DNA of 42,613 bases from Prevotella aurantiaca JCM 15754 (GCF_000614025.1 NZ_BAKF01000020.1:1-42613), one strand, 5' to 3'; numbered from the stretch's first letter, positions 25,858-35,162 are shown. Translations and numbers: made by a program. The notes: generated by a model from the sequence alone, not told the origin.

Positions 25858-27660
25858 ATGCAAGATATAAGAAATATCGCAGTAATTGCGCACGTAGACC
25901 ACGGTAAAACAACGTTGGTAGACAAGATGATGCTCGCTGGAAAACTATTCCGTGATGGACAAAATAACAGCGACGAAGTATTAGACTCCAATGACTTGGA
26001 GCGTGAACGGGGGATAACAATTCTTAGCAAAAACGTAAGTATCAATTGGAAAGATACTAAAATTAATATTCTTGATACACCGGGTCACTCTGATTTCGGA
26101 GGCGAAGTTGAACGCGTATTGAATATGGCGGACGGCTGTTTGCTGCTGGTTGACGCTTTCGAAGGGCCTATGCCGCAGACGCGCTTTGTGCTTCAGAAGG
26201 CTCTACAGCTGGGTTTAAAGCCGGTGGTGGTAGTTAATAAGGTGGACAAACCTAATTGTAGACCGGAAGAAGTGTACGAGATGGTGTTCGACCTTATGTG
26301 CGATTTAAATGCTACAGAGGAACAATTGGACTTCCCCGTAGTCTATGGATCAGCAAAGAACGGCTGGATGAGCGCAAGCTGGAACGAACAAACAGAAAAT
26401 ATAGACTACCTTTTAGACTTAATTGTTAAGGCTATTCCAGCACCACGTCAGTTGGAAGGTACACCGCAGATGCTTATAACGTCGTTAGACTTCTCAAGCT
26501 ATACGGGCCGAATTGCTGTCGGTCGTGTGCATAGAGGAACACTGAAAGATGGTCAGAATATTACGATTTGCCACAGAGATGGCAGCAAGGAACGCACAAA
26601 GATTAAGGAACTGCACACCTTCGAGGGTATGACGCACCGCAAGACCGATGCTGTAGACTCTGGAGATATATGTGCTATCATCGGATTGGAGCATTTTGAG
26701 ATTGGCGATACCATTGCCGACTACGACAATCCAGAGGCTTTGCCACCCATTGCAGTGGACGAACCAACCATGAGTATGCTCTTTACTATTAACGATTCGC
26801 CTTTCTTTGGAAAGGAAGGTAAGTTCTGTACGTCGCGACACATAAGCGAACGCCTTGAAAAAGAGCTTGAAAAGAACCTCGCCTTGCGTGTTTCGCTCGT
26901 TGAAGGAACCATGGATAAGTGGTTGGTGAGTGGCCGTGGCGTGTTACACCTATCGGTTTTGGTAGAGACAATGCGTCGTGAAGGTTACGAATTGCAGGTG
27001 GGACAGCCACAAGTAATATATAAGGAGATAGACGGACAGCGTTGCGAGCCTATCGAAGAACTTACGATTAACGTTCCCGATGAGTTCTCAAGCAAGATGA
27101 TTGATATGGTAACGCGTCGCAAGGGCGAACTCTTGAGTATGGATACTGAGGGCGACCGTGTGAACATAATGTTTGAAATACCTTCTCGTGGTATAATGGG
27201 ACTCCGCACAAACGTGCTTACTGCGAGTCAAGGAGAGGCGATTATGGCACACCGTTTCAAGGAATATCAGCCGTTTAAGGGCGAAATCACACGTCGTATC
27301 AATGGATCTATGATTGCTATGGAGAACGGAACGGCATACGCTTACTCTATTGACAAGTTGCAAGATCGTGGTAAGTTCTTCATCGATCCGGGTGAAGAGG
27401 TATATGGTGGACAGGTTGTTGGTGAGCATGTACACGAAAAAGACTTGGTTATCAACGTAACGAAGGCGAAGCAACTCACCAATGTGCGTGCATCAGGATC
27501 CGACGATAAGGCACGTGTAATACCGAAAGTAGAGATGAGTCTCGAAGAATGTATAGAATATATAAAGGTAGATGAGTACATCGAAGTAACGCCGAAGAGC
27601 ATTCGTATGCGCAAGATTCTGCTCGATCACCTTGAGCGTAAGCGTGAAAGCAAGGAGTAA
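25858..27660 (+). CDS. typA: Translational GTPase TypA/BipA
   Basis: A 600-residue ribosome-associated GTPase of the EF-G family linked to stress tolerance and ribosome assembly. The G motifs are AHVDHGKTT (residues 11-19), ERGITI (49-54), DTPGH (about 73-77), NKVD (about 127-130) and SAK in G5. The later part holds the EF-Tu domain 2 stretch [13 protein letters not shown], the EF-G-like domains and the BipA-specific C-terminal region beginning around residue 490. Length and domain order are normal. It is monocistronic in appearance. Confidence 0.96.
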   Translation: MQDIRNIAVIAHVDHGKTTLVDKMMLAGKLFRDGQNNSDEVLDSNDLERERGITILSKNVSINWKDTKINILDTPGHSDFGGEVERVLNMADGCLLLVDAFEGPMPQTRFVLQKALQLGLKPVVVVNKVDKPNCRPEEVYEMVFDLMCDLNATEEQLDFPVVYGSAKNGWMSASWNEQTENIDYLLDLIVKAIPAPRQLEGTPQMLITSLDFSSYTGRIAVGRVHRGTLKDGQNITICHRDGSKERTKIKELHTFEGMTHRKTDAVDSGDICAIIGLEHFEIGDTIADYDNPEALPPIAVDEPTMSMLFTINDSPFFGKEGKFCTSRHISERLEKELEKNLALRVSLVEGTMDKWLVSGRGVLHLSVLVETMRREGYELQVGQPQVIYKEIDGQRCEPIEELTINVPDEFSSKMIDMVTRRKGELLSMDTEGDRVNIMFEIPSRGIMGLRTNVLTASQGEAIMAHRFKEYQPFKGEITRRINGSMIAMENGTAYAYSIDKLQDRGKFFIDPGEEVYGGQVVGEHVHEKDLVINVTKAKQLTNVRASGSDDKARVIPKVEMSLEECIEYIKVDEYIEVTPKSIRMRKILLDHLERKRESKE

Positions 27661-27768
27661 ACACTTTCTTCGTTATCCCTGCCTGTTCGATTATAGAGCT
27701 GAAAAAGTCTGCCTATAATATAATAATAAGGTGAAAAGGTCGTTTTATAAGTAAAACAAAACATACTT

Positions 27769-28458
27769 ATGAAACGATTTTTTTTATTATCTTTATTTGT
27801 GCTTTCTGTATTCGCAGTACAGGCACAACCTAAGTGGGGGACGTGGTCGGTGGTACCACACGTCGGCGTTAGCTTTGCTAATCTAACCAATGATGCTATC
27901 CATGTTGCAGATGACAGAATTTCGCATTCGCAGACGAGGATAGGTTTCTCGGGCGGTGCAGATGTGTATTACCAACTGACAGATAAGTTGGCGTTGTCTG
28001 GTGGTGTTGCTTATACACAGGCAGGTTGCAACTTTGAGGACGTACCTGCCGACCTGTCAACAAAGAGTGGCACCGTTTTCCACGATTCATATTTCAATCT
28101 TGCCTATGTTGATGTTCCGTTGCTTGCCCACGTTTATGTATCGAAAGGCTTGGCGTTCTCGGTTGGTTGTCAGCCTTCTTTTCTTACAAAGGCTTCATCG
28201 CACACTGAAATGCAAGACTACCAGACGGACGGAAAGGGTGGAATAAAGTACGAAAAGAATGTAGTCAGTGAAGGCGATGCAAAGTCTTTGTTCAAGAAAA
28301 CCGCCTTTTCCATACCTGTTGGCATAAGCTACGAATATGAAAACGTGATGCTGATGGCTCGCTACAACATCGGACTTTCAAAGGTTTACTACCACGATTT
28401 AAGCGATAGCAAAAACAAAATCATTACCGTTTCGGTAGGATACAAGTTTAATTTGTAA
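27769..28458 (+). CDS. Small outer-membrane beta-barrel protein (PorT-like family)
   Basis: A 229-residue exported protein with a signal peptide ending AVQAQ (residues 16-20). The mature part alternates polar and aromatic strands with Gly-rich turns (GVSFANLTNDA, IGFSGGADVYYQLTDKLALSGGVAYTQ, YVDVPLLAHVYV, LMARYNIGLSKVYYHDL) and ends in VSVGYKFNL, as expected for an outer-membrane barrel. Members are usually listed as porin-family or PorT-family proteins. No specific function can be assigned. The long intergenic region to 29176 follows. Confidence 0.8.
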   Translation: MKRFFLLSLFVLSVFAVQAQPKWGTWSVVPHVGVSFANLTNDAIHVADDRISHSQTRIGFSGGADVYYQLTDKLALSGGVAYTQAGCNFEDVPADLSTKSGTVFHDSYFNLAYVDVPLLAHVYVSKGLAFSVGCQPSFLTKASSHTEMQDYQTDGKGGIKYEKNVVSEGDAKSLFKKTAFSIPVGISYEYENVMLMARYNIGLSKVYYHDLSDSKNKIITVSVGYKFNL

Positions 28459-28693
28459 AAGGAAACAATAAGAAACGTGAGTTTGATGTAAGAATTAAGT
28501 AGTATTTTATTTATCAAGGCAATGCCAATAAAGGATTGATTATGATTTGATATGCTGATAATCGAAAAGAAGAGAGCTGTCTTCGTCCTTATATTCTTAC
28601 ACTGAACTCACGTTATTTTATGAGAGAAAAGAAGGCGATAAGAGTGTAAATATTTTTCACAAGCATAATTATCGCATAACATTCTATATATCA

Positions 28694-28804
28694 GTATGTT
28701 ACAAAACCTATTGTTTTGCATTCCAAAAGCGGCTGTTTTGCACGGTAAAAGCGTAGGTTTTGCATCGCAAAACAGCCGCTTTTGCAATGTCAAAGCGCAG
28801 TTAT
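28694..28804. repeat. 22-nt repeat array, copy C (4 units)
   Basis: Units start at 28717, 28739, 28761 and 28783, exactly 22 nt apart. Unit 28761 reads TGCATCGCAAAACA then GCCGCTTT. Compared with copies B and D this array has a variant core (GCGGCT/AGCCGC), which makes its units partly complementary to one another, so it could fold. It lies in the convergent gap between the barrel gene and the leucine-rich repeat gene. Confidence 0.85.
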
Positions 28805-28930
28805 CACTTTTTAATGGAATTATCTTTACAAAGTTAAACCTAAAAACTCTCATTATTCTATTAGAGAAGAATGCCCAAAATACCTAAGAGATGCCTATTT
28901 GAACCGCTTTCTTATACCGAACGCACATTA

Positions 28931-28972
28931 ACAACAAACCGCCTTGACAGAGGTGCCAAGGCGGTTTGTTGT
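28931..28972. terminator. Hairpin in the convergent gap
   Basis: ACAACAAACCGCCTTG pairs perfectly over 16 bp with CAAGGCGGTTTGTTGT. There is only a weak U tract. It could end transcription of either neighbour. Confidence 0.7.
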
Positions 28973-29049
28973 ATTGTCTAAACTATATCTTCGCTTTGTT
29001 TTTCTGTGTTTGGACACCATTGAAACAGTTGCCGAATAGAGGCTTTTGC

Positions 29050-29141
29050 CGTAACGGAGTTGCTCCAATCGTCGTAACTACGTTGCTCTGTTGGTCGTAA
29101 CTTCGTTGCGATGAATGCCATAACTCTGTTAGGACAAACGG
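29050..29141. repeat. 23-nt tandem repeat array (4 units)
   Basis: Units start at 29050, 29073, 29096 and 29119, exactly 23 nt apart. Shared bases are CGTAAC, then GTTGC after three variable bases (CGTAACTACGTTGC, CGTAACTTCGTTGC); the fourth unit is weaker. It lies just downstream of the leucine-rich repeat gene. The period and core differ from the 22-nt family, although both contain GTTGC. Confidence 0.75.
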
Positions 29142-29176
29142 TGTTGTTCCGTTACTTGTCTCTTGTTTCTTATTTC

Positions 29177-30661
29177 TTATTTTATAACCTTGCGTATTGT
29201 GCCGTCGCTCATACGAACGATATTTACTCCACGCTGCAATTCCTTCTGTTTCTTGCCATTGACAGAGTAGATAGTTCTTACGGTAGCGTTGTTCGATGAC
29301 ATGCCTGCCGAAATTCCCGATGGTGTTTTTCTTGTGAAATATCCCGTATCGGGGTTTGCCATCGACCCATCGGTTTTGTTCTTGTCGTATGCCACTGCAC
29401 CTTTGAGTTTCTCGCAGAAGCTGAACATATCCTTTGCAGTGCTGCAATTCCATGCATCATTACAGTAAATGGTGGTCAGAGACTCGCAATGACTGAACAT
29501 TTCGCTGAACGATACTGTACCTTTCGTGTTGAAATTTGTCAGGTCGAGCGAAGTCAGTTTCTTGCAGTTCCGAAACATACTCCTCATATGGATTACTTCC
29601 TTTGTATTGAAACTCGAAATGTTGAGGGTGGTCAGACTGATGCATCCGTCGAACATATTATCCATAAAACCAACTTTGGCCGTGTTGAAGTTTGATAAGT
29701 CAAGCGATTTCAGACTGCTGCAACCACGAAACATATTTGCCATACAGGTTACGTTAGTTGTGTTAAAGCTTGATAGGTTGAGCGAAGTCAGGTTTTGACA
29801 TTCATTGAACATCTCTCCCATGTTTATTGTATTTGCCGTATTGAAGCTCGAAAGGTCAAGTGCGGTTAGGTTTGAGCAAGCACTGAACATATAGCCCATA
29901 CGGGTAACTTTTGCTGTATTGAAGTTTGAAAGATTGAGCGATGTCAGTTTGGTGCAACTCATGAACATCTCTTCCATATCGGTTACGTTCTCTGTGTTGA
30001 AGTTCGAGACATTAATCGAGGTCATATTGGCGCAGACAGAGAACATACTGCTCATATTTCTTACGTTCTTCGTGTTAAAACTTGAAAGATTGAGCGAAGA
30101 CAGTGCTTTGCAGTTGAAGAACATGTACCTCATGTTGGTTACGTTCTTTGTGTTGAAACTCGATAGGTCGAGCGAGGTCAGAGCAATGCAGTGCATGAAC
30201 ATCATGCTCATGTTGGTAACGTTTGCCGTGTTGAAGTTCGATAGGTTGAGCGAGGTTAAGGAAGTGCAAGCAAAGAACATTTCCGTCATATCGGTTACTT
30301 CAGACGTGTTGAGATTTTCCCAACCCGTGATATTCTTCAAGGCTCTGCAATCGCCAAACCAACAACGTGTGGTTGTCGGGCGGTAGTTCTTGAACGATGT
30401 ATCGAACACGACCGTAGTAGTCCATGTATTATTAGCTTCGGGAACTCCTGCCCAAGCCGGGCATCTGCCTTGGTATCGGGTTTCCTTGATACCATACACC
30501 GTACCCGTTCGGCTCGATTTCTGTGCGTCGTAATAGAACGTGAGCGTTGCGCCGTCGTCGCTTACTACGACATACGCTTCGTTCTTTTGTGCCTGCGTCG
30601 GTAGTGCTGCCATCAGCATTATTGCTATGGCAAACAATGAGAAAAGTAGTTTTGGTTTCAT
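29177..30661 (-). CDS. BspA-type leucine-rich repeat surface protein (DUF285)
   Basis: A 494-residue exported protein. Its signal peptide ends PTQAQ (residues 21-25). A beta-rich N-terminal part (26-115) precedes 12 repeats of about 23 residues, each with the pattern NLSxFNTxxVTxMxxMF then C and a hydrophobic residue (for example EMFFACTSL, MMFMHCIAL, SMFRNCKKL). This is the DUF285 repeat of BspA-like proteins, which often bind host proteins such as fibronectin or fibrinogen; that role is inferred. After a short linker the tail reads ELQRGVNIVRM then RKVIK, matching the tail of the protein at 20600. The repeats give many antisense open frames, which I regard as artefacts. A minus-strand -7 box (TATATTTG) lies at 30785-30792, in the 182-nt gap to luxS. 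Confidence 0.88.
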   Translation of the reverse strand: MKPKLLFSLFAIAIMLMAALPTQAQKNEAYVVVSDDGATLTFYYDAQKSSRTGTVYGIKETRYQGRCPAWAGVPEANNTWTTTVVFDTSFKNYRPTTTRCWFGDCRALKNITGWENLNTSEVTDMTEMFFACTSLTSLNLSNFNTANVTNMSMMFMHCIALTSLDLSSFNTKNVTNMRYMFFNCKALSSLNLSSFNTKNVRNMSSMFSVCANMTSINVSNFNTENVTDMEEMFMSCTKLTSLNLSNFNTAKVTRMGYMFSACSNLTALDLSSFNTANTINMGEMFNECQNLTSLNLSSFNTTNVTCMANMFRGCSSLKSLDLSNFNTAKVGFMDNMFDGCISLTTLNISSFNTKEVIHMRSMFRNCKKLTSLDLTNFNTKGTVSFSEMFSHCESLTTIYCNDAWNCSTAKDMFSFCEKLKGAVAYDKNKTDGSMANPDTGYFTRKTPSGISAGMSSNNATVRTIYSVNGKKQKELQRGVNIVRMSDGTIRKVIK

Positions 30662-30784
30662 AGTCGTATTTTTTTATAATTAGTTAGACAAATTACCCCC
30701 GATTGCCTCATACAATGGGACGGAACGGGGGCAATGTTTATGAACGCTTTTGTCAGTGGTAAACGATACCTTTCCGTTTAGTTG

Positions 30785-30792
30785 CAAATATA
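30785..30792 (-). promoter_or_regulatory. -7 box of the leucine-rich repeat gene
   Basis: The plus strand reads CAAATATA, TATATTTG on the minus strand, a perfect TAnnTTTG match. A weak GTTG (plus strand CAAC, 30813-30816) is 20 nt upstream. Confidence 0.55.
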
Positions 30793-30843
30793 ATTCTTTT
30801 TTTTAAGAATTACAACAATTTGGAAAGTAAAAGTTTTTTTTTA

Positions 30844-31332
30844 TTATTCTTCGCGGAACGGATAGATTAGGTTGTCTTCGGTAATCTTATTCAATACCTC
30901 GTCTACGAATTTGCGACTTTCCCAGCGCGCCATCGGCAGGTCGTGAAGCAGATAGTTGCCGCAATCTTTGGGGGCTGCGCCTGGTATTTCGCCCTCGAAC
31001 GAAGCTACAAACTCGAAGGTGCGGCGCATAAGGTCTACTATCTCTGCCGAATTTAGGTTGCCTTTTAGAATCAAATAGTTGCCCGTCAGGCAACCCATAG
31101 GTCCCCAATAAACCACACGTTCTTTCCATTTGCTATCGTTTCGCAGATATGTTGCCGCCAAATGTTCTATGGTATGGAGTGCACCGATGTGCAAAGCAGG
31201 TTCTCGGTTAGGCTCTTTCATACGTATATCAAAGGTGGTTACTACTTCGTTGCCTATAAAATCCTGTCGGCTGACGTAGATACCACGCAGCAAACGGTCG
31301 TGGTCGATGGTGAAAGAAGGTATCTTGTCCAT
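30844..31332 (-). CDS. luxS: S-ribosylhomocysteine lyase
   Basis: LuxS cleaves S-ribosylhomocysteine to homocysteine and the precursor of autoinducer AI-2. The 162-residue length is standard. The metal ligands are His53 and His57 in HTIEH, with the third ligand Cys124 in KDCGNY. Catalytic residues are Glu56 and Cys81 in GPMGCLTG. It follows the nucleosidase gene by 14 nt on the same strand, so the two pathway enzymes are co-expressed. Confidence 0.97.
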   Translation of the reverse strand: MDKIPSFTIDHDRLLRGIYVSRQDFIGNEVVTTFDIRMKEPNREPALHIGALHTIEHLAATYLRNDSKWKERVVYWGPMGCLTGNYLILKGNLNSAEIVDLMRRTFEFVASFEGEIPGAAPKDCGNYLLHDLPMARWESRKFVDEVLNKITEDNLIYPFREE

Positions 31333-31346
31333 ATTGTTCTTTGTGT

Positions 31347-32045
31347 TTAAAGTGTGTTGATAAAATGCTTTGTAACCTCGAAACTACCTTCAGCAACCTT
31401 GCTCCAGAAGTCATAATACATACTCGCATCGGTGTCTTTGAGCGGAATATCGCTGATGACACGGAACGAAACAAAAGGTACTCCATATACATAGCATACC
31501 TGTGCGATAGAACAACTCTCCATATCGACTGCCGTTGCTTCTGGAAAATCGTTCATGATAGACTGCATTTTCTCTTTTGTTGTAACGAAATAGTCGCCAC
31601 TGACCGTAAGTCCAGCCTTGATGGTGAAGTCGTTTTCGTCCTTCGTATCGTTCAGTGAGAGTGCCTTTTCTACCAATTCTGCAGGCGATACATAGCGTGC
31701 AGGCATGCCCATAACCTGTCCTTTGACAGCTTCGCTGCCGCAAGAAACGTCGTGATAGACACATTCTGTCGCCACAACTACGTCCATAACGTTCAGCGTT
31801 GCGTCTGCTCCGCCCGCACAACCGCTCGAAACAACGAGGTCGGGCTTATAGTTGTTTATCATTTCCACCGCACCAATGGCAGAGTTTACCTTACCAATGC
31901 CACACTTCTGCAACACTATTTCCTTGTCGCCAACCTTTCCAAGCACAAACTCCTTGTGGTTGCGACACACCGTTTCCGTATGTTCGAGAATAGACTTGAG
32001 CTGTGTAAACTCCTTGTCCATTGCCACAATAATTCCTATTTTCAT
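31347..32045 (-). CDS. mtnN: 5'-methylthioadenosine/S-adenosylhomocysteine nucleosidase
   Basis: This removes adenine from S-adenosylhomocysteine and methylthioadenosine, making the LuxS substrate. The 232 residues fit the family. Key features are the N-terminal IVAMDKEF with Glu12, the GCAGG loop, the VDMES motif and the late Asp in SDIPLKDTD. It is the first gene of a two-gene unit with luxS. Its predicted -7 box is unusually close to the start codon (32050-32057), which would give a leaderless or nearly leaderless transcript. Confidence 0.95.
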   Translation of the reverse strand: MKIGIIVAMDKEFTQLKSILEHTETVCRNHKEFVLGKVGDKEIVLQKCGIGKVNSAIGAVEMINNYKPDLVVSSGCAGGADATLNVMDVVVATECVYHDVSCGSEAVKGQVMGMPARYVSPAELVEKALSLNDTKDENDFTIKAGLTVSGDYFVTTKEKMQSIMNDFPEATAVDMESCSIAQVCYVYGVPFVSFRVISDIPLKDTDASMYYDFWSKVAEGSFEVTKHFINTL

Positions 32046-32049
32046 ACTG

Positions 32050-32057
32050 CAAAGGTA
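32050..32057 (-). promoter_or_regulatory. -7 box of mtnN-luxS
   Basis: The plus strand reads CAAAGGTA, TACCTTTG on the minus strand. It ends 5 nt before the ATG at 32045. No clear -33 TTTG is seen. Confidence 0.5.
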
Positions 32058-32078
32058 CTAAAAAGTTAGTAGCAGGCA

Positions 32079-32108
32079 GTTGTAAGTAATGAGTTTTTTG
32101 TATCTTTG
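32079..32108 (+). promoter_or_regulatory. Promoter of the YfhO gene
   Basis: GTTG at 32079-32082 and TATCTTTG at 32101-32108 are 18 nt apart, the Bacteroidota -33/-7 arrangement with one mismatch. It is divergent from the mtnN promoter. Confidence 0.6.
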
Positions 32109-32143
32109 CACGCATATCACGTAAGAATTAAATAGAAATTGAT

Positions 32144-34657
32144 ATGAATACTTTGAAGAAATGTCTGCCCGATGCGATTGTTATCGCACTCTTTGCAGTA
32201 ATCTCTTTTGCTTATTTTTTAGTGCCTGTATCGCAAGGAAAGATACTTTTCCGCCACGATTCGCAAGCAGGCGTGGGCATGGGACAGGAACTTACCGAGT
32301 ACGAACAACGTACTGGCGAGGTAACACGATGGACAAACTCGCTTTTCAGCGGTATGCCGACCTACCAAATATCGCCTGCGTACAGTTCCACCGATGGACT
32401 TTCGGCAGTTATGGCAGCCTATCATCTTTGGTTACCCGACTATGTTTGGTTCCTCTTTGCCTATCTCTTGGGCTTCTATATCCTGCTTCGTGCGTTTAAT
32501 TTCCGCCAATCGTTGGCAGCCTTAGGCAGTATTCTGTGGGCATTTTCTTCCTATTTCCTTATTATTATCGCTGCAGGCCACCTTTGGAAGGTAATGGCTT
32601 TAGCTTATCTCCCGCCGATGATAGGAGGTGTAGTCTTGGCTTATCGAGGCAAATATCTGTGGGGTTTCATCGTAACAGCTGTGTTTACAGCCTTCGAAGT
32701 AAAGGCCAATCACGTGCAAATGACCTACTATTACCTCTTCATAGTGTTGTTTATGGTAATAGCCTATCTTGTACAAGCCATTCGCGAAAAGCGTTTGCAA
32801 CACTTCCTGAAGGCTTCTGGCGTACTCATAGCAGCTGGATTGATAGGTATAACCATCAATATTTCGAACCTATACCATACTTGGGAATACCAAAAAGAAA
32901 GTATGCGCGGCAAGAGCGAACTGACAAAAGCTAATAGTGCCAACCAAACCAGTTCGGGACTCGACCGTGATTACATTACACAATGGAGCTATGGAGTAGA
33001 CGAAACCCTGACGCTGCTTGTGCCAGATGCCAAGGGCGGCGCAAGTGTTCCGTTGAGTCAGAATTCAACAGCAATGGCAAAAGCCAATCCCGAAGTACAA
33101 AATATGTTACCGCAACTATACGAAGCTGTACCTCAATACTTCGGAACACAGCCAGGTACGAGCGGTCCTGTATATGTAGGAGCCTTCGTTCTCTTCCTCT
33201 TTGTGCTGGGTTTGTTCATTGTTAAGACTCCGTTGAAGTGGGCATTGTTGGCAGCAACCATTCTTTCCGTACTGCTTTCGTGGGGACATAACTTCATGGG
33301 CTTCACCAATTTCTTCCTTGACTATGTGCCGATGTATGCTAAATTCCGCACCGTAGCCAGCATATTGGTAATAGCAGAGTTTACAATTCCATTGCTCGCA
33401 GCCCTTGCATTGAAGCGCATTGTGGACGAACCGACGGTGCTGACAAAGAACATGAAGTTCGTTTATACCAGTCTTGCGCTTACCGCAGGAGTCGCTCTCG
33501 TAATGGCATTGATGCCAAGTATGATGGGACCTTTCATATCAGAGCAAGAGCGTCAGATGCTTTCAGGCATTCAAGGAATGACACCTGACGTTCAGAATAT
33601 GATGCTTTCGAGCATTACAACTATGCGTGCTGCAATGGTAAGTGCTGATGCTTGGCGTTCAATCATCGTTATAATCATTGGTGTTGCCATGCTTTTGCTC
33701 TTTAAAGCACAGAAGATTAAGGCCATCTATCTTATTGTTGGAATCTCAGCTCTCTGTTTGATAGACCTTTGGCAAGTAGACAAACGCTACTTAAACGACG
33801 AGATGTTTGTTCCTAAGAGCGAGCGCGACACACCACAAGAAGCAACTGCAACTGATATAGAAATATTGAAAGACAAGTCTTTATCATATCGTGTGCTGAA
33901 CTTCTCGTCGGGCGCTTTCAACGAAAATACTACATCTTACTTCCATAAGAGCATTGGTGGCTATCATCCAGCCAAGCTCCGTCGCTATCAAGAAATGATT
34001 GATAAGTACATCGCACCAGAGATGCAAGCAGGCATGCAAGCCATTGTAAGCAAGGGAGGAGAAATGTCTGAAGTAGATGGAAGAAAGCTTTTCCCAGTGC
34101 TGAATATGCTCAATGCCAAGTACTTTGTTGTTCCTTTGCAGGGCAATGCTACCACTTCTATTCAGAATCCGTATGCGCAAGGCAATGGTTGGTTCGTAGA
34201 TAAGCTTACCTACGTAGCCGATGCAAATGCTGAATACGCCGAAGTAGGCAAGATAGACGTTAGTCACGAAGCCGTAGCCGACAAGAAGTTTGAAGCTGTA
34301 CTCGGTCAAACTGCAGCCAACGACTCTACTGCAAGTGTCGTACTAACTAAGTATGAACCCAATAGTTTAACCTATACAATAAACTCAGCAAAGGGCGGAG
34401 TGGTTGTATTCTCAGAGATTTACTATCCTGGTTGGACCGCTACCATTGATGGACAGGCTGCCGAACTTGGCCGCGTAAACTATATTTTGCGTGCCCTAAA
34501 TGTGAAAGCTGGTAAGCACGAAGTAGTGTTAGACTTCCACCCATCGAGCATTAGCACCACCGAAACCATTGCCTACGTGGCACTTGTAGCCCTTCTTCTC
34601 GCTATTTGTGCGGCCCTCTTTATAGAGTGGAAGAAGCAGAAGGCTGTGAAAGACTAA
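32144..34657 (+). CDS. YfhO-family integral membrane protein
   Basis: An 837-residue protein of the YfhO family. About a dozen hydrophobic segments lie in the first two thirds (for example 12-28, 98-118, 120-145, 170-210). A soluble part (about 560-800, including FSSGAFNENTTSYFHKSIGGYHPAKLRRYQ and IYYPGWTATIDGQ) precedes a last membrane helix at about 805-827 and a short basic tail. The early FRHDSQAG and SLFSGMPTYQ are typical. Gram-positive relatives take part in glycosylation of cell-wall polymers; the role in Bacteroidota is not established, so a GT-C-type glycosyltransferase function is inference. It is transcribed alone from a promoter divergent to mtnN. Confidence 0.88.
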   Translation: MNTLKKCLPDAIVIALFAVISFAYFLVPVSQGKILFRHDSQAGVGMGQELTEYEQRTGEVTRWTNSLFSGMPTYQISPAYSSTDGLSAVMAAYHLWLPDYVWFLFAYLLGFYILLRAFNFRQSLAALGSILWAFSSYFLIIIAAGHLWKVMALAYLPPMIGGVVLAYRGKYLWGFIVTAVFTAFEVKANHVQMTYYYLFIVLFMVIAYLVQAIREKRLQHFLKASGVLIAAGLIGITINISNLYHTWEYQKESMRGKSELTKANSANQTSSGLDRDYITQWSYGVDETLTLLVPDAKGGASVPLSQNSTAMAKANPEVQNMLPQLYEAVPQYFGTQPGTSGPVYVGAFVLFLFVLGLFIVKTPLKWALLAATILSVLLSWGHNFMGFTNFFLDYVPMYAKFRTVASILVIAEFTIPLLAALALKRIVDEPTVLTKNMKFVYTSLALTAGVALVMALMPSMMGPFISEQERQMLSGIQGMTPDVQNMMLSSITTMRAAMVSADAWRSIIVIIIGVAMLLLFKAQKIKAIYLIVGISALCLIDLWQVDKRYLNDEMFVPKSERDTPQEATATDIEILKDKSLSYRVLNFSSGAFNENTTSYFHKSIGGYHPAKLRRYQEMIDKYIAPEMQAGMQAIVSKGGEMSEVDGRKLFPVLNMLNAKYFVVPLQGNATTSIQNPYAQGNGWFVDKLTYVADANAEYAEVGKIDVSHEAVADKKFEAVLGQTAANDSTASVVLTKYEPNSLTYTINSAKGGVVVFSEIYYPGWTATIDGQAAELGRVNYILRALNVKAGKHEVVLDFHPSSISTTETIAYVALVALLLAICAALFIEWKKQKAVKD

Positions 34658-34683
34658 TATTTACGATACTTTAAAACAATAGA

Positions 34684-34752
34684 AACGTCGGTACTACGAC
34701 TTAAGACCGCCCAATAAAAAGGTCTTAATCGTAGTGCCGACGTTCTTATTTT
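34684..34752 (+). terminator. Rho-independent terminator after the YfhO gene
   Basis: AACGTCGGTACTACGACTT and TTAATCGTAGTGCCGACGTT are the arms of a stem of about 24 bp with one bulge, closed by GACC/GGTC, and followed by CTTATTTTA. Confidence 0.85.
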
Positions 34753-34844
34753 ACGCCACGAAAAATATAGGAAAAATAGACCAATTCGCAACTGTCGATA
34801 AACCGAAAAAATACTATCGAAAATCAAGAGAAGTACAATTGAAA

Positions 34845-34945
34845 TGTAATAGTGCTTGTTTTACGTTGCAAAACAGGCACTATTGCACGCTAAAACAAGC
34901 ACTTTTGCGTTGCAAAACAAGCTATATTGCAACTCGGTTTTTAAA
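34845..34945. repeat. 22-nt repeat array, copy D (3 to 4 units)
   Basis: Units start at 34862, 34884, 34906 and (partial) 34928, exactly 22 nt apart, preceded by the half unit TGTAATAGTGCTTGTTT shared with copies A and B. Unit 34906 reads TGCGTTGCAAAACA then AGCTATAT. The rest of the gap (34946-35160) shows no gene. Confidence 0.85.
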
Positions 34946-35162
34946 CAATTGATAATCAGTATATTATAGAGCGTTCTCTTGTAGCTATACCTATACCCAA
35001 CAAAACCATATAAATCGACTTATTGAATACCGAAATTTAGAACAATCTATCAGCTCGTTAACAACCCTTGTATGCTACTTTGAATTTATCTTCATTAGCT
35101 TTAAATTATGTTGCAGTGTAAAGAAGGGATATTGGTTGCTTATATATTATTATAAGAATGAT

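Noticed and set aside
29526..30386. Plus-strand frames of 90 and 155 residues over the leucine-rich repeat gene
   Set aside because: The 69-nt period of the repeat gene keeps the opposite strand open; the products are repetitive translations of the antisense.
129..34945. 22-nt arrays as CRISPR arrays
   Set aside because: Units are contiguous with no unique spacers, and no cas genes lie nearby.
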